From positions 6,855,751 through 6,919,750 of the forward strand of contig CM034608.1 in assembly GCA_020091685.1 (NCBI GenBank): a stretch of DNA of 64,000 nucleotides, read 5' to 3'. The notes under the pieces were generated by a model. The model saw only the letters and a list, made by a program, of their open reading frames with translations, was not told the DNA's origin and ran no database searches. Shown one piece after another: positions 33,340 to 44,251 of the stretch (position 1 is its first letter; every line of letters begins with the position of its first letter). Both the position numbers and the translations under genes were made by a program. This DNA is from Lutjanus erythropterus (taxonomy: Eukaryota; Chordata; Actinopteri; Lutjaniformes; Lutjanidae).

Positions 33340-34310
33340 TTTTTCAGACCCAATTTTCCCATTTATTTGTGTGTAAGTGACTAAAGGGAACAATGAAATT
33401 CAAAATGTACAATATTATGGAAAGGATTGCCCCTTGACCTTATTGTTACAAAGAACAAGACAGATTTTCTTTTAACCAGAAACAGCTGTTTTATTGCTTT
33501 CACCAAATTCACCAGCCTCCTGTGACAGCATCTTCTGCATCTTCATTAAAACAAGACAGAAACTAAATAAAACTCACCAGAAACATTTCCACTGCTCCAA
33601 TCATCACCAACTCTGGTTGAAATAAATCCTTTATTCACTGAGGTAGATGTGACAATATCGGGAGGAAGGTTAGACAACAGAGAAGCGGCAGCACTGAATT
33701 CGACTGAATAACCACAGTTGGTGATTGCTGCAACAGAGGAAAGACAAGCTTAGATAAGTTTTGTTTAGTTTTATTTTGTTTCTGTCATGTTTGAATGGAG
33801 TGTGTTTTACCATGATGAAATTATCGTTTCTGTAAAGGGAGTTTGGTGAGAGCATAAATCGGCTGTTTCAGGTTAAACGAAATGTACCTTACTCTTAAAC
33901 AAAAAGGTCCATCCCTTCGTCCATGGGACATGGGATTCATGCAGGATTCACATGTGAGGGAGTCAGTTTCACAGGGACAGGGGAAAAAGTCAATAGTATA
34001 GATGGGAGCATGAATCATAATAACAAGAGGTCAGTTTTTTTTATACATGAAAACATGTGTAATGACAAGTGTGGACTGTGACAGGAGCTGGATGGGCAGG
34101 AGTCGTTCTTCCAGGACTGGGATGGGACACAATTTTTTTTTAACTCTGTCATGGGATTGGGATGGGACAGGAGTATTCTGGTGGGAGTAGGATGGGAAAG
34201 GAGTGAAAATCCACTCCACCCTCTACTGCAGCGTTTTACCTCAATACTGAACAAATTTCAAAAACAAAAACAAGTTGAAAAATGGCAAATTTTCCCTTTA
34301 AGTGCCTGAA
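33340..34310. mobile_element. Fold-back element, copy C (both arms present)
   Basis: Left arm about 33,440-33,620 (AACCAGAAACAGCTG, CAATCATCACCAACTCTGG). Inverted right arm about 33,705-33,915 (CCACAGTTGGTGATTGCTGC, GGAGTTTGGTGAGAGC, CTGTTTCAGGTTAAACG). The arms are about 200 bp, imperfect and separated by about 85 bp. The outer left end (CAGACCCAATTTTCCCATTT) matches copy A. A GGGATGGGACAGGAG-type low-complexity stretch at about 34,080-34,205 lies in the right part. Confidence 0.7.
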
Positions 34311-34699
34311 ATGATCAGGAAAACTTTGCTAGACAGAATAAATAATAACCATATAAATAGCTATATGGACACATAATACAACAAACATAAGTGGCTCAAA
34401 TATGCAGATGGATAAAGGCAATATATTTGCTTTACAGCGTGATTGCAAGTCAAATGAAAAGATGCAAACAAACACATTTGTATGTACAAAAATGTGCAAA
34501 AATAAGAATATAGAAAAAGAAAAATAATAAAGTGTTGACATCAGTCAGGGTCTGGACTTAGCTGATCTGTGTGGTTATTGGATTAAAACTGTCTGTCATG
34601 TGTCCATTACAAAATAGAAACCACTGCATGTACTTTGATACTTTGTTCCATACAATTTAATCAAATAATCCAGTTGGTGAAAAACAGAGAATAAGTGGT

Positions 34700-35180
34700 A
34701 GGGAACATTTTCCATGTTTGCCCTCGGGTGTAAGGGAGCAGCCGCCAGCCGAAGGTGTTAGTGTGCCACAGACAGCGCTACACTTCGTCAAACAGAAGAG
34801 GAAGAAAAAATGGATCTCTAAGAGCAAGAGGCCAAGATGTGCTGACCAGCTGACTACACTGACGGGCGCCAAACAAAACACGAGGCCTATGCTCCAGTTT
34901 GAAGGGGGGCGGTGTAAAAAGACCCGACCGTGTGCTGAGGGAACACATACATAACACCAGCCACCTTCAGCACAGCGGCGCTTCTTTTTATTATGATCCC
35001 GAGCGGCAGGCCGCACGGCGCAAGCTCAAGTGTTATTCCAGCTAGGTAAATACAGGACACAGATCTAACAGCGGTGAATGTATTAACAGGCACAAATTGA
35101 ATTATGTCGTTGTAATTCCAACACGCTGCGTCCTGCCAGCCGGCTCTGAGGTCTGACCGATTCAGATCTCAGTTTTCGTT
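34700..35180. other. GC-rich block, possible conserved non-coding DNA
   Basis: This stretch is repeat-free with GC-rich patches (for example GCGGCAGGCCGCACGGCGC at about 35,003-35,021). Its open frames on both strands (78 and 119 codons) overlap each other and lack domains. I see no exon pattern. Confidence 0.25.
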
Positions 35181-35299
35181 CGCTCACAGGCAGGTTAAGG
35201 ATGTCTGTACCGCAACATGCACAGAGGACAGGAGCAGGAAGTTCTGCTTAAAATTTACTGATGTTCTCAAATAAACAACTAGAGAGTTCTGCTTCCAAC

Positions 35300-35650
35300 A
35301 CAGAGATGGAAAATAACTTTGTAACTAGTTACTTCAATGTATCTAAATACTTAATCTGAACATTTCCATTTTGATTTGACCATTTTGACCATTTTGAGTC
35401 TTCATGCCGTCTTCATTACATTTCAGAGGGAAAATTGTACTTTTTAGTCCATGTCTGTACTTCTTTTGTATTTTGCCTTTTCTGTCAGGAAGTTACAGCA
35501 ACTGGCAACTTGCTAACAACAACTAGCAGGAAATGCATCATTACCTTGATTTTTTTTTTTTTGTTTGAACAATGTTATTAATATATGGGATAATGTACAC
35601 AACTCAAAATATATGACATAGGTCTAGCACTTAATACAGAAATGTTGCAT
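35300..35650. repeat. Fragment related to the ACTTGAGTA hAT family
   Basis: GATGGAAAATAACTTTGTAA, AGTTACTTCAATG and ACAACTCAAAATATATGACATA are shared in part with 51,900-51,985. The layout recalls fish hAT elements related to 5,499-6,498. Ends are not defined. Confidence 0.35.
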
Positions 35651-36179
35651 ATTGTGGCTTTAAGTTACAAAATAAATATATGTACAATACTGACTAATAT
35701 ATAAAGCTGTGTAAGCAATATATAAGTGTAACAAAAAGAAAATTGTCAATAGCACCTGCAACGACAATTGCAGCTTCCATGCTGACTGAAAATTATGTTG
35801 GCTGAACAGATAAATGACTTGTTTCTGACTTACAAAAGAAAACAAAATAATACAATGGTAATTCAGTTTGATTATCATGCCCTTTTCACTTCATTAGTCA
35901 TTTTTTTGTTAAACATACTGTAAAGCAACAATAGATGTCCACAGAAACGTGTTATTATACACCCAGCCAAATCTGAATGATTAAAAAAATCAAAAATTAA
36001 AAAAAGTGGGTCTCAAAATTATTAAAAATGCTGAAATGCTGGGGGTGTGTCCACACCGTTGTCTCAGTGTGAAACACAACTACGGCACTATCTCTTCTAG
36101 TGAGTTGAAGAGAACCACTGAACTGACTGTCCAGGAGGGTGAGGGGAGGTGGTGGTGTTTGTGTGTCGGTTCATGAGGC

Positions 36180-36838
36180 TTATGTAGGTTGCTTTTCATT
36201 ACGTTCTGCCTCCTCGTCTCCTCTCTCCTACGTCGACCCGGAAGTCATTCCCCCTCCGCCATAATGAAGCATCCTCCAGTTGCTTAAATGCACCCGGGGA
36301 AGACGAGGAGGGAGCAGAGAGGAGGCTTCTGGAGGAGCTCAGAGCAAACAGTGTATCCTATGTGGAAGTTTTTATCAAGAGGAGTGACGTGGACAGTTTT
36401 GGTGATTGTCATCCTGCGTCATTAGAACACACACAGAGAAATCTATCTTCTATCTGACTGATAGAAGTTTCTGCAGAACTTTAATGATGCTAATGTGAAT
36501 ATTTATGTCCTTCAGTGTCACAAAGAGCTGATGAAAAAATAACTGATTATTAGAATTATTACTATTATTAGACTGCAAATCACTGTCATTTACAGGGATC
36601 TATAGATAATAAACTAAAACACAATTACATGATGAGATGCAATATAATGTGCCATCATGTGTCAGCATCTAATAGTTTATAAGTTAATTTCATTTCACAA
36701 CTTTGTTTCCACCGTTCTCACATCTCTTCCTTGCATCTCTATCTCATATCCTCGCTGGGTGGAGCTAAGACGCAAGGAGAGGAAGCAAGTGGAGGAGACG
36801 AGGAGATGAATTTACAGAATGAAAAGCACCCATAGTGT
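36180..36838. mobile_element. MITE with about 55-bp inverted ends
   Basis: The left end reads TATGTAGGTTGCTTTTCATT and then CCTCCTCGTCTCCTCTCTCC. The right end, inverted, reads TATGGGTGCTTTTCATTCTG and then CTCCTCGTCTCCTCCACTTG. The interior is non-coding. Confidence 0.65.
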
Positions 36839-39085
36839 TTGGGGATCATGGCCATGTCACCTAGTTATGTTTCAGGTCCACCGGTAAGAAATTGTGAACA
36901 ACACTTAAACAGTCCTCCACAATTCAGTACTACATAGTTCTTAGTGTCTTCACATTTTCAGCAACCATGTTCTAACATGTATAATGTGGATAATATGAAG
37001 AAAAAAAATCCCTTTTTCCTTCGCACAGACTTTAATATATAAAAAAATGTTACTTAGTGAAAGTAGACATAGAGGATTTTCTCCTACTGCATGAAGGGAA
37101 ACTATTACAGCCCTGCTGTTTCCTCCTCCATATTGCCCTTGGATCAGTCGGAGGGTCGTCTCACGGTTGTGCTGCAACTGGAATTCCAAGAATTCACTGT
37201 GGACCTGTGACCATGTTTTGTCTATCTGTAGCCTGAAGACGATAATGATGGCACACAACACAGGTCCAGACACACCTCGAAGAAAGATGAAAGCCAAATG
37301 CTGCTTTTAGCTATTCAAGGCTCGTACTCATAATGGCGGAGGGTGTCAGAGTTGGTCTGAGGGTCAGGATGTGACTGCAGGGGAAGATGAAAGCAAGGAG
37401 ATGAAAGCTGATCTTGGATCTGGTGCTACGTCTCAGAGTGATTTGGCTAAAACATATAATTCCCAGAGAGAGTCACATCTCCAGAGTGGGCTGGAAGACA
37501 CAAATGCAGGGTTTCCAGCTGGGAAGAAAGAGAGAGAAAACAGTCTGACACATTCATATCTCATCAATACATCTGCAGAGCTGCTGGTAGTCATGGAGAT
37601 GGTTGGTCAACATGTAATCACGATGTCGTACAAAAATAGCAACATCCGCGCTCTGAGTGTAGGTTGGGAGAGACGGAGAGAGTGAAAACCCTGTGAAGAA
37701 GTTCTCCCACCATCGTGTTTTTCAATGGAAGGATGGACTGAAGAAGTGCACAGACGGGATTTGGAGAATCTGATCCCTCCAGCTCTCTCTCGCCTCAGTG
37801 ACCACACATAAGCCACAGTGCTAATGCTCTGTGGGGGGATGTTGCTCCACGTTTCAGGAGTTTGAGCTTTAGCTTTACTTGACAAGCTCCTTATGCACTT
37901 CTGCTTTGGGAATAAATCTTAAGATACTTTTGGACCAGAAATATAGAGACTTACTTAGAGTATTTGTTGATACAACATGTGCCTGAACACCTACTTTCTT
38001 AATCAGCATCTTATTCTAAGAGATGGAATCCTTGCTGCACACATTTTTATCTGCAAAAGTGAGGACAAACTGTTTATTTCATTCATCCATTTCTCTTTTT
38101 TTTAAAAAAATCCTGTACACTGATCCTGAGAATCAGAAACAGGCTGTTTCTGAAGTCACTATCAGTTAACTCATTTCTCACTAAGGATGTTCTTTATGTT
38201 TTTTTTAATTATTGTTAGAGAGTGTGTTAAATAGACATCACATGTGATGTTGTCAATTTCACATATGAAGTTTTGAAAACCATGTGCTTATTGCATGTAA
38301 CAGATTCAAATGTCTGAACTGAATGAATTAAAAATTGTTTCCTAGACTAGACATCTTAGTATTTTAGGTCTCTTTTCTGCTGATCCCAGCTACCCTCCAC
38401 AAAAGTGGAATGCTGGAAAAAAAAAAAAAAGTGTGTCAACTTGGATGCCTGTCCAGATATGCCAGTGTGTCAAATTCCAAAATATTAATCTTACATGGAA
38501 GTGTCAGACAGTCAGTCGCTCCACTTTGATCCAGACTGACTTAGCAGCACCCACGGATTTACATTTTGGGTATTAAATTAAAGTTTCAATAACTAATGCA
38601 TGAAATTTGGAACACACATTCATGCCCCCCTCAGGATGCATTGCAGTCACTTTGGTGATGCTCTGACTTATCATCTAATCAGGTCAAAATGTTAGTTTCT
38701 CTTTGATTTATAAAAAATATGAACACAATGCAAAACTAATGACATTACCATCAATCTCAGCTGTACTTTGTGTATATGTTAAACTAAAATGGAGAACATT
38801 AAACCTAAACACCAGCCTGTTAGCATTGTAATTGTGAGCATATAAGCATACTGACATTAGCATTTATCTCTCTTATGACACGTTCTATATACCTCAGAGG
38901 TCAGAAGTCAAAGCCAGGAAAGGCATCACACCCAAGTTGACTGCGTTCCAGTACAACAAGTTGGAAAACCTTTTTTGTACTTGAGGTACTTTGTGCACAC
39001 AAACACCACAACAGGTCTAACATGTCTAAAATCAGTGAGTTGGACAGTCCTGCAGTTTGTGGTGTGTTTTAGTTAAATGGTAAGT
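36839..39085. other. Intergenic, no gene recognised
   Basis: The 104-codon plus frame at 37,371-37,685 is charged (MTAGEDESKEMKADLGSG...) and of good complexity, but has no family I know. A 92-codon frame on the other strand overlaps its end. No splice or promoter context was seen. Confidence 0.35.
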
Positions 39086-39089
39086 GTCT

Positions 39090-39405
39090 TTCACACAGTG
39101 ATTGTGGGCCCACTTTTGTTCATTTTTTTTATATTTCATTTGTCCTAATAGCTGAACTCTGTGTGCACTTGCTGCATTACTTTAAAGGGATAGTTCACCC
39201 AAAAATGAAAATTCAGTCATTATTTCCTCACCCTGTTGCAAATTGAAAGTCAGGTTTAGTTTTTTTTAGTTCACATTCTCCCAAACAATTAAATTGAGTG
39301 GTGACTAGTTTTAAAATGTAATAAAACAACAGGGAAAAAAATCATGAAATGTCTCCATTCTGCTTGTCTGGTGTAAGCACCAACATGCCAAGGTGACACA
39401 GAGCT
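39090..39405. repeat. Truncated MITE plus shared flank (copy 1)
   Basis: After TTAA at 39,182-39,185 the element opens AAGGGATAGTTCACCCAAAA and TGAAAATTCAGTCATTATT, a very common fish MITE start. About 90 bp to its left (CAGTGATTGTGGGCCCACTT onward) also matches the flank of the copy at 44,261, so the repeat unit is longer than the MITE. The right half is missing. Confidence 0.7.
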
Positions 39406-40436
39406 GCTAGCGTGGTTGTGGACACAGCTCTTGAATAGCAGTATGAACTACAGTATATTGCTCTATTGTAGGGACTTTTCTTCTTTTTTTATTCATGTAT
39501 GTTTCTGGCATTTTGCTGTTTTGTTCTTTCTTTTTTCTTTTGCTTATTGTGTCCGTGTGTACAATTCATTTAATCAATATTGAACCGGAAAACAAGAAAC
39601 ACTGGACGTTTGATTCTTCTGTAAAGGTATGTACTCTTTGTGATGATCTCATCCCTCCTGTGACGAAACATCAATATCACATTGTGCTTTTGTTGCAGCA
39701 CTCTCTACAGTACATGTGGTATTTACAGCCAACATAATCACACATCACTGTAAAATAATGGGTGGACACAGATTAGTTTGCGTGGCATGACGAGGCACAG
39801 TTTGACAGTCTAGCGTCCATAAAACATTAATTAGATTTCTGACTGTGCTTCATGCTGAGGCGGTAGACTGTTCCAGACACTCTGGCTGTCTGACAGTGAA
39901 AACTCCTCTGCCGTTTCTCAGCAACAGACTCTGTGGTTTGTTCTGTGTCTCATATCCACGGTAACAAGCGAGAGTGTTTAAATTTAGCCGGGTTTGCACC
40001 GATATGAATAAATGCTATGCGCTTCTCAATGAACAAGTGATCCAACAAGGTTACTGAGCAAATAAATGAATCCTCAGATTGAGTTTTTTTCTCCCAAATG
40101 ATGATGTTGTTCCTTGGTTGGGCAGCAAATTACATTCACCTTCAGGGTATAACAAGTGAGCTGCAGCACACACTCTGGAAATGTGGAGTGAGATTCTGCT
40201 GTAGACAGACACTGCACATTGTAGGTGAAATGAAAACAGAGAAAAACAAAATCCAATGCAGCTGAATAGATTAGAAGAATAATTTTTTTTTTCAGATTTA
40301 ATTACATTTACATGTTAAAATCATGCAATTTGCTTTCATGATTTCAAAAGCTAAGCAGTTTTTTGTCTCAGTGTAAATGTGTACTTTCTTAAACTTTCAT
40401 ATGGACTTTATTGATTGATTTTAACATAACTTTGCA
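39406..40436. other. Intergenic, nothing recognised
   Basis: No gene or clear repeat. About 39,840-40,040 is of higher complexity. The frames at 39,495 (plus) and 40,074 (minus) have no domain. Confidence 0.4.
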
Positions 40437-40441
40437 TTTAA

Positions 40442-40520
40442 AGGATTAGTGTGTAGGAGTTAGTGGCATCTAGTGGTGAGATTTCAGATTGCAACCAACT
40501 CACCTCACTAATCCTTCTGA
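40442..40520. repeat. TTAA-flanked MITE, 5' end fragment
   Basis: TTAA at 40,438-40,441 precedes AGGATTAGTGTGTAGGAGTT and AGTGGCATCTAGTGGTGAG, matching the family of the complete element at 61,010-61,347. Confidence 0.6.
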
Positions 40521-40943
40521 GTGTGTCAAAGAAACTACATTGGTCCCAAAATATGCAAAAAAATATGAAAGGGCGAATCTAGAATAATTTTGTATTTTTA
40601 TTATTTTGTTTTTATTTTTTATTTTTTCCATTCAGTTTAATTCCTTATAGTCTTCAGAGTCGGCTTGTTCATCACAATTAAGTTTTTATTGTTTGAAATG
40701 TTCAGTTTTGGTTTATTTTTTATTAGTTTCAGAGTTAGTTTTAGTTTCTTTTTATTGTTCCATGGGGGGTATTTGTCAAGATCTAAGAAGTTCAGAACAG
40801 GTATTGAAAAACAAAAAAAAGTACACAACATTGTATCTGTTCATTTTATTTAGTTTATTTAGTCTGTTTTTAATTTTATTTCAGTCAACTGAAATGTTTT
40901 TTTACACCTAGGCACCTTGGCTTAGTTTTATTTAACTATAATA

Positions 40944-41335
40944 ACCTTGATCTAGGGCGGCACGGTGGTGCAGTGGTCAGCACTGCCGCCTCACAGCAAG
41001 AAGGTCCTGAGTTCGATCCCCTGGCTTGCTGGGGCAGGGCCTTTCTGTGCGGAATTTGCATGTTCTCCCCGTGTCTGCATGGGTTCTCTCCGGGTTCTCC
41101 GGCTTCCTCCCACAGTCCAAAGACATGCATGTTAGGTTAATTGGTGACACTAAATTGCCCGTAGGTGTGAATGTGAGTGTGAGTGGTTGTCTGTCTCTGT
41201 GTCAGCCCTGTGATGAACTGGTGACTTGTCTAGGGTGAACCCCGCCTCTCGCCCAATGTCAGCTGGGATAGACTCCAGCAGCCCGCGACCCTTATGGAAT
41301 AAGTGGTTACAGAAAATGAATGAACCTTGATCTAG
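40944..41335 (+). mobile_element. tRNA-derived SINE with 12-bp TSD
   Basis: The element (40,956-41,323, 368 bp) begins GGCGGCACGGTGGTGCAGTG. Its tRNA-like head has an A box (TGGTGCAGTGG) and a B box (GAGTTCGATCCCC). The body has GCATGTTCTCCCCGTGTCTG and CCACAGTCCAAAGACATGCA, a layout shared with AFC-type SINEs of percomorph fish as I recall. It ends in an AAAATGAATGA tail. An identical ACCTTGATCTAG duplication lies at 40,944-40,955 and 41,324-41,335, so the copy is full length and fairly young. Confidence 0.9.
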
Positions 41336-41338
41336 AAA

Positions 41339-41649
41339 AGTAGTTCTCAAGTCTTTTCTGGCACGCCCCACTTTAGAAGCCAAAAAAAAGGTTACGCTTC
41401 ACATGCACAATTTTTTTTAAAGTCAGTCATTAACAATGATAGGACAAGCAAAAGGGATTCAAGTTGAATTTTTGTCTAATTAAGTTCAGCACAATAGCAT
41501 CAGCAAACTCTTGATTATTTATTTCCCCTACATATCACATTCGTTCAACTTAGTTTTGCTCATATTTTTCCCCTGGTCATCCACCCCCACCTGCAGTGGC
41601 TCTATGCTCCGTCAGTTGGTCAAGCCCCACAGTTTGAGAACTACTGACA
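41339..41649. mobile_element. hAT-like MITE with AGTAGTTCTCAA ends
   Basis: The left end is AGTAGTTCTCAAGTCTTTTC and the right end CCCCACAGTTTGAGAACTACTG. These are degenerate inverted ends of the fish 'CAGTGGTTCTCAAACT' family. No flanking duplication is clear. Confidence 0.55.
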
Positions 41650-43390
41650 GAGCCAGTGTTTGGTTTGTCTGTTCTGGGCTACTGCAGAAACATGGAGGTA
41701 CTGGACTCCATGGAAGAGGACCTGCGCCATCTATAAATGGCAAGGAAGCTGTGCTTTATGTAATGGAGGAACATGGGAAGGGAAAAATATCTGACTTGTG
41801 ATGTTCCTCCAGTTGCCACCACAACCCTGACTCACTAGGACGGCTGTAACAATGGGTGACGATTAGATGGATCAATCAGTGGACGTATTGTAAAGAAATT
41901 TTGCCAGGTGATCAAATGAAAGGACTGTCATCTCTGCTCACTTTAATTGCACCTCAGGGGACGATGCCTTCACCCACAGCTGTCTCCTGGAGACAAGAGG
42001 ATGTGCTTCTGTGATCACCTGAAAGAATGTGAGGGAGATTATTCATCTCCTCACCTTCATATCAGAAAAAATCTTTTTATCTCTTTTATAATTGCGGCTG
42101 GTATTCAACATACGGCCAGTTACTTTTACAAATTCACAAAAGAGATTTTTTTTTTTAATTGGACAGAATCATACTGATGAAAAGCCAGAAGACCTAATAG
42201 ATGTACCTTGTATCCATTTAGAATAATTAAGAGAAACAATAAGGTGCTACTGTGTTACAGTACATATCACTTTTAGATGTTTCAAAAGTTAAGACAAGGC
42301 AATTTTCTTTATCATGTGCACGTCAATACAGGTAAACTCAATGTGCATTACATTAAATGCAGAGCAACCGGTAGCATGCACAGAATTAACAAACCATAAC
42401 ATACAAGAAAGTGCACAAGCAACAAAACAAAGGAGAACATTTTTTTAACACAATTTACAGAAAAGGGGCAACGGCTTAGAAGCTGAGAGCATCAGAATAA
42501 TTAGTTGTTGTCTGTTGATGCCATTCAACCATTGCAGAAGAAGAAGGGACAACAATTAACAGTCGGTATCAGTTAGAATTTAAAACAGTGCAGGTAGGTC
42601 TGTCAACAGTGGAAAATAATGAGGAAAACATGATGTAAATATGACATTTCTGTTTGTGTCTTGTGATTATCTGAGGAACATAGTCTCTTCTCATCGCACA
42701 CAGATCTTGTTTTGTTTGCCTCTACTTTAAGTCAGTGGCCCCACCAGAAATTTTACATTCTGTCATGAACTATTATACATTAGTCATTTAAATGGCTACT
42801 ATTTAATGTAAAATATCTAATAGAATCATAGACTTGCATGATGAAGCATTCATCATTTCAATCAGAAAGGGGGGCCCTTGACCTCCTGCTTTCAGTCTCT
42901 TTTCAGTCACATTTCATGCACATCATTTATTTATTTATTGCTTAGGTTTTTTTTTCCATTGCACTATCACAAGCTCACCATTGTTTTTTCATCTAGACCT
43001 AAGCCAATTAAAATAAAATAAAATAAAATTATGTTTTATGCTAAAATTGAAAATATGCATAAAAACAGGCAAGTGCAAAAGAATACTTTTGGGTTTTGCA
43101 ACAATATCTGTATTGTTAAGATATTGGCGTTTGAGAGGATATAAAATACCTTGAATCTGCACCTTAAGAAACTGTTGCAAACGTCAATAACAACAACTCA
43201 GGGGATAAAAATGCTTTCTTTCTTAACTTTAGTTGTTTTTGTTTGGTTTCATGTTTAAATATGAATTTACAAATTGGACTGGATTTTTCTTTCTTTCTTT
43301 CTTTCTTTCTTTCTTTTTACAATATCTTACGTTACTTTAACCATCATTTATACTGCAAGTACTTGCTTTAAATTTGTCCGGAAAAAGTAA
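41650..43390. other. Intergenic upstream of spag8
   Basis: No gene recognised. An AAAAT run lies at about 43,009-43,028 and a TTTC run at 43,284-43,316. A GC-poor, repeat-light stretch spans about 42,300-42,900. Confidence 0.4.
43284..43316. repeat. TTTC microsatellite
   Basis: About eight TTTC units, roughly 80 bp upstream of the X-box of spag8. Confidence 0.9.
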
Positions 43391-43394
43391 TGCT

Positions 43395-43408
43395 GTTGCC
43401 TTGGCGAC
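43395..43408 (+). promoter_or_regulatory. spag8: RFX-type X-box in the spag8 promoter
   Basis: GTTGCCTTGGCGAC matches the RFX X-box pattern GTTGCCATGGCAAC at 12 of 14 positions and keeps its near-palindromic form. A second half-site (GTTGCTAGGAGG) follows at about 43,429. The site lies about 140 bp upstream of the ATG, where X-boxes of ciliary genes usually sit. This fits a motile-cilium gene driven by RFX factors. Confidence 0.65.
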
Positions 43409-43544
43409 ACTTCCGTCAACTGAGTCCCGTTGCTAGGAGGTATTTGTTCATTCAGAGGACAGGGTTCACACAGAGTTTTCAGTAAGTTAAGTGTTTCTAA
43501 CTTGGCCCATTTTAGAAAGGTTCAGCAGTTGTACTAATGCTACA

Positions 43545-43613
43545 ATGACCGAACAGCCCGCCACTGTTGAGAATAAAGTTGGAAAGTGTGTGTTACACAA
43601 CTGGGCAGAAGAG
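43545..43613 (+). CDS. spag8: spag8 exon 1
   Basis: It codes MTEQPATVENKVGKCVLHNW-AEE and ends GAG/GTGAGT in phase 0. HNWxEE is the start of the conserved SPAG8 core. Confidence 0.88.
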
Positions 43614-44188
43614 GTGAGTGAAATGAGTGTGAACTAGCTAGTTAGCCTCGCTAATGTTAGCTAGCAGCACAACGTAGGTTAACTCCAGACTACCTGTCAA
43701 ACTGCAAACAATAAAAACGTGACATGAATGTATAACTTTGAAGTTTAGGGCAAACGACCCAATAGCCAAATGAATTATTTTTTTATAGTAGAAACTAGAA
43801 CAGTGTTGCTAATTAATCTTATTAGTTACACCTGTGTTAGACAAGTCAAACTGCTCTGTGGAAGGTGTTTTTCACTGCAGTCATTTTGGTATGAAATAGC
43901 AGGGTAAACACCAATGTTACTAAGTTAAGTTTTGTTCCAGTCACGTCATGATGCTATTGTGCATGTTGGCTTACTGGAAAGGCTCTGCTACACTGAATGG
44001 AGGGAGATTAGTATCATTGGTAACACTTGTGTCTACCCTGCTGTTTCATATTAATATGGCTGTTATGAAAAGATGTCTGTTGCCACAGCCAACGTTAACT
44101 AGCCAGATGTATTTCTGTAGCTGTTACCAAAAATAGTGACCCAGTAATTTTTAGTACTGGTAGTAGGATCACATACTTCTCATACCAT

Positions 44189-44251
<63 letters not shown>

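Noticed and set aside
37371-37685. 104-codon charged plus-strand frame
   Set aside because: The composition is good, but I see no family, no upstream promoter and no splice sites that link it to anything.
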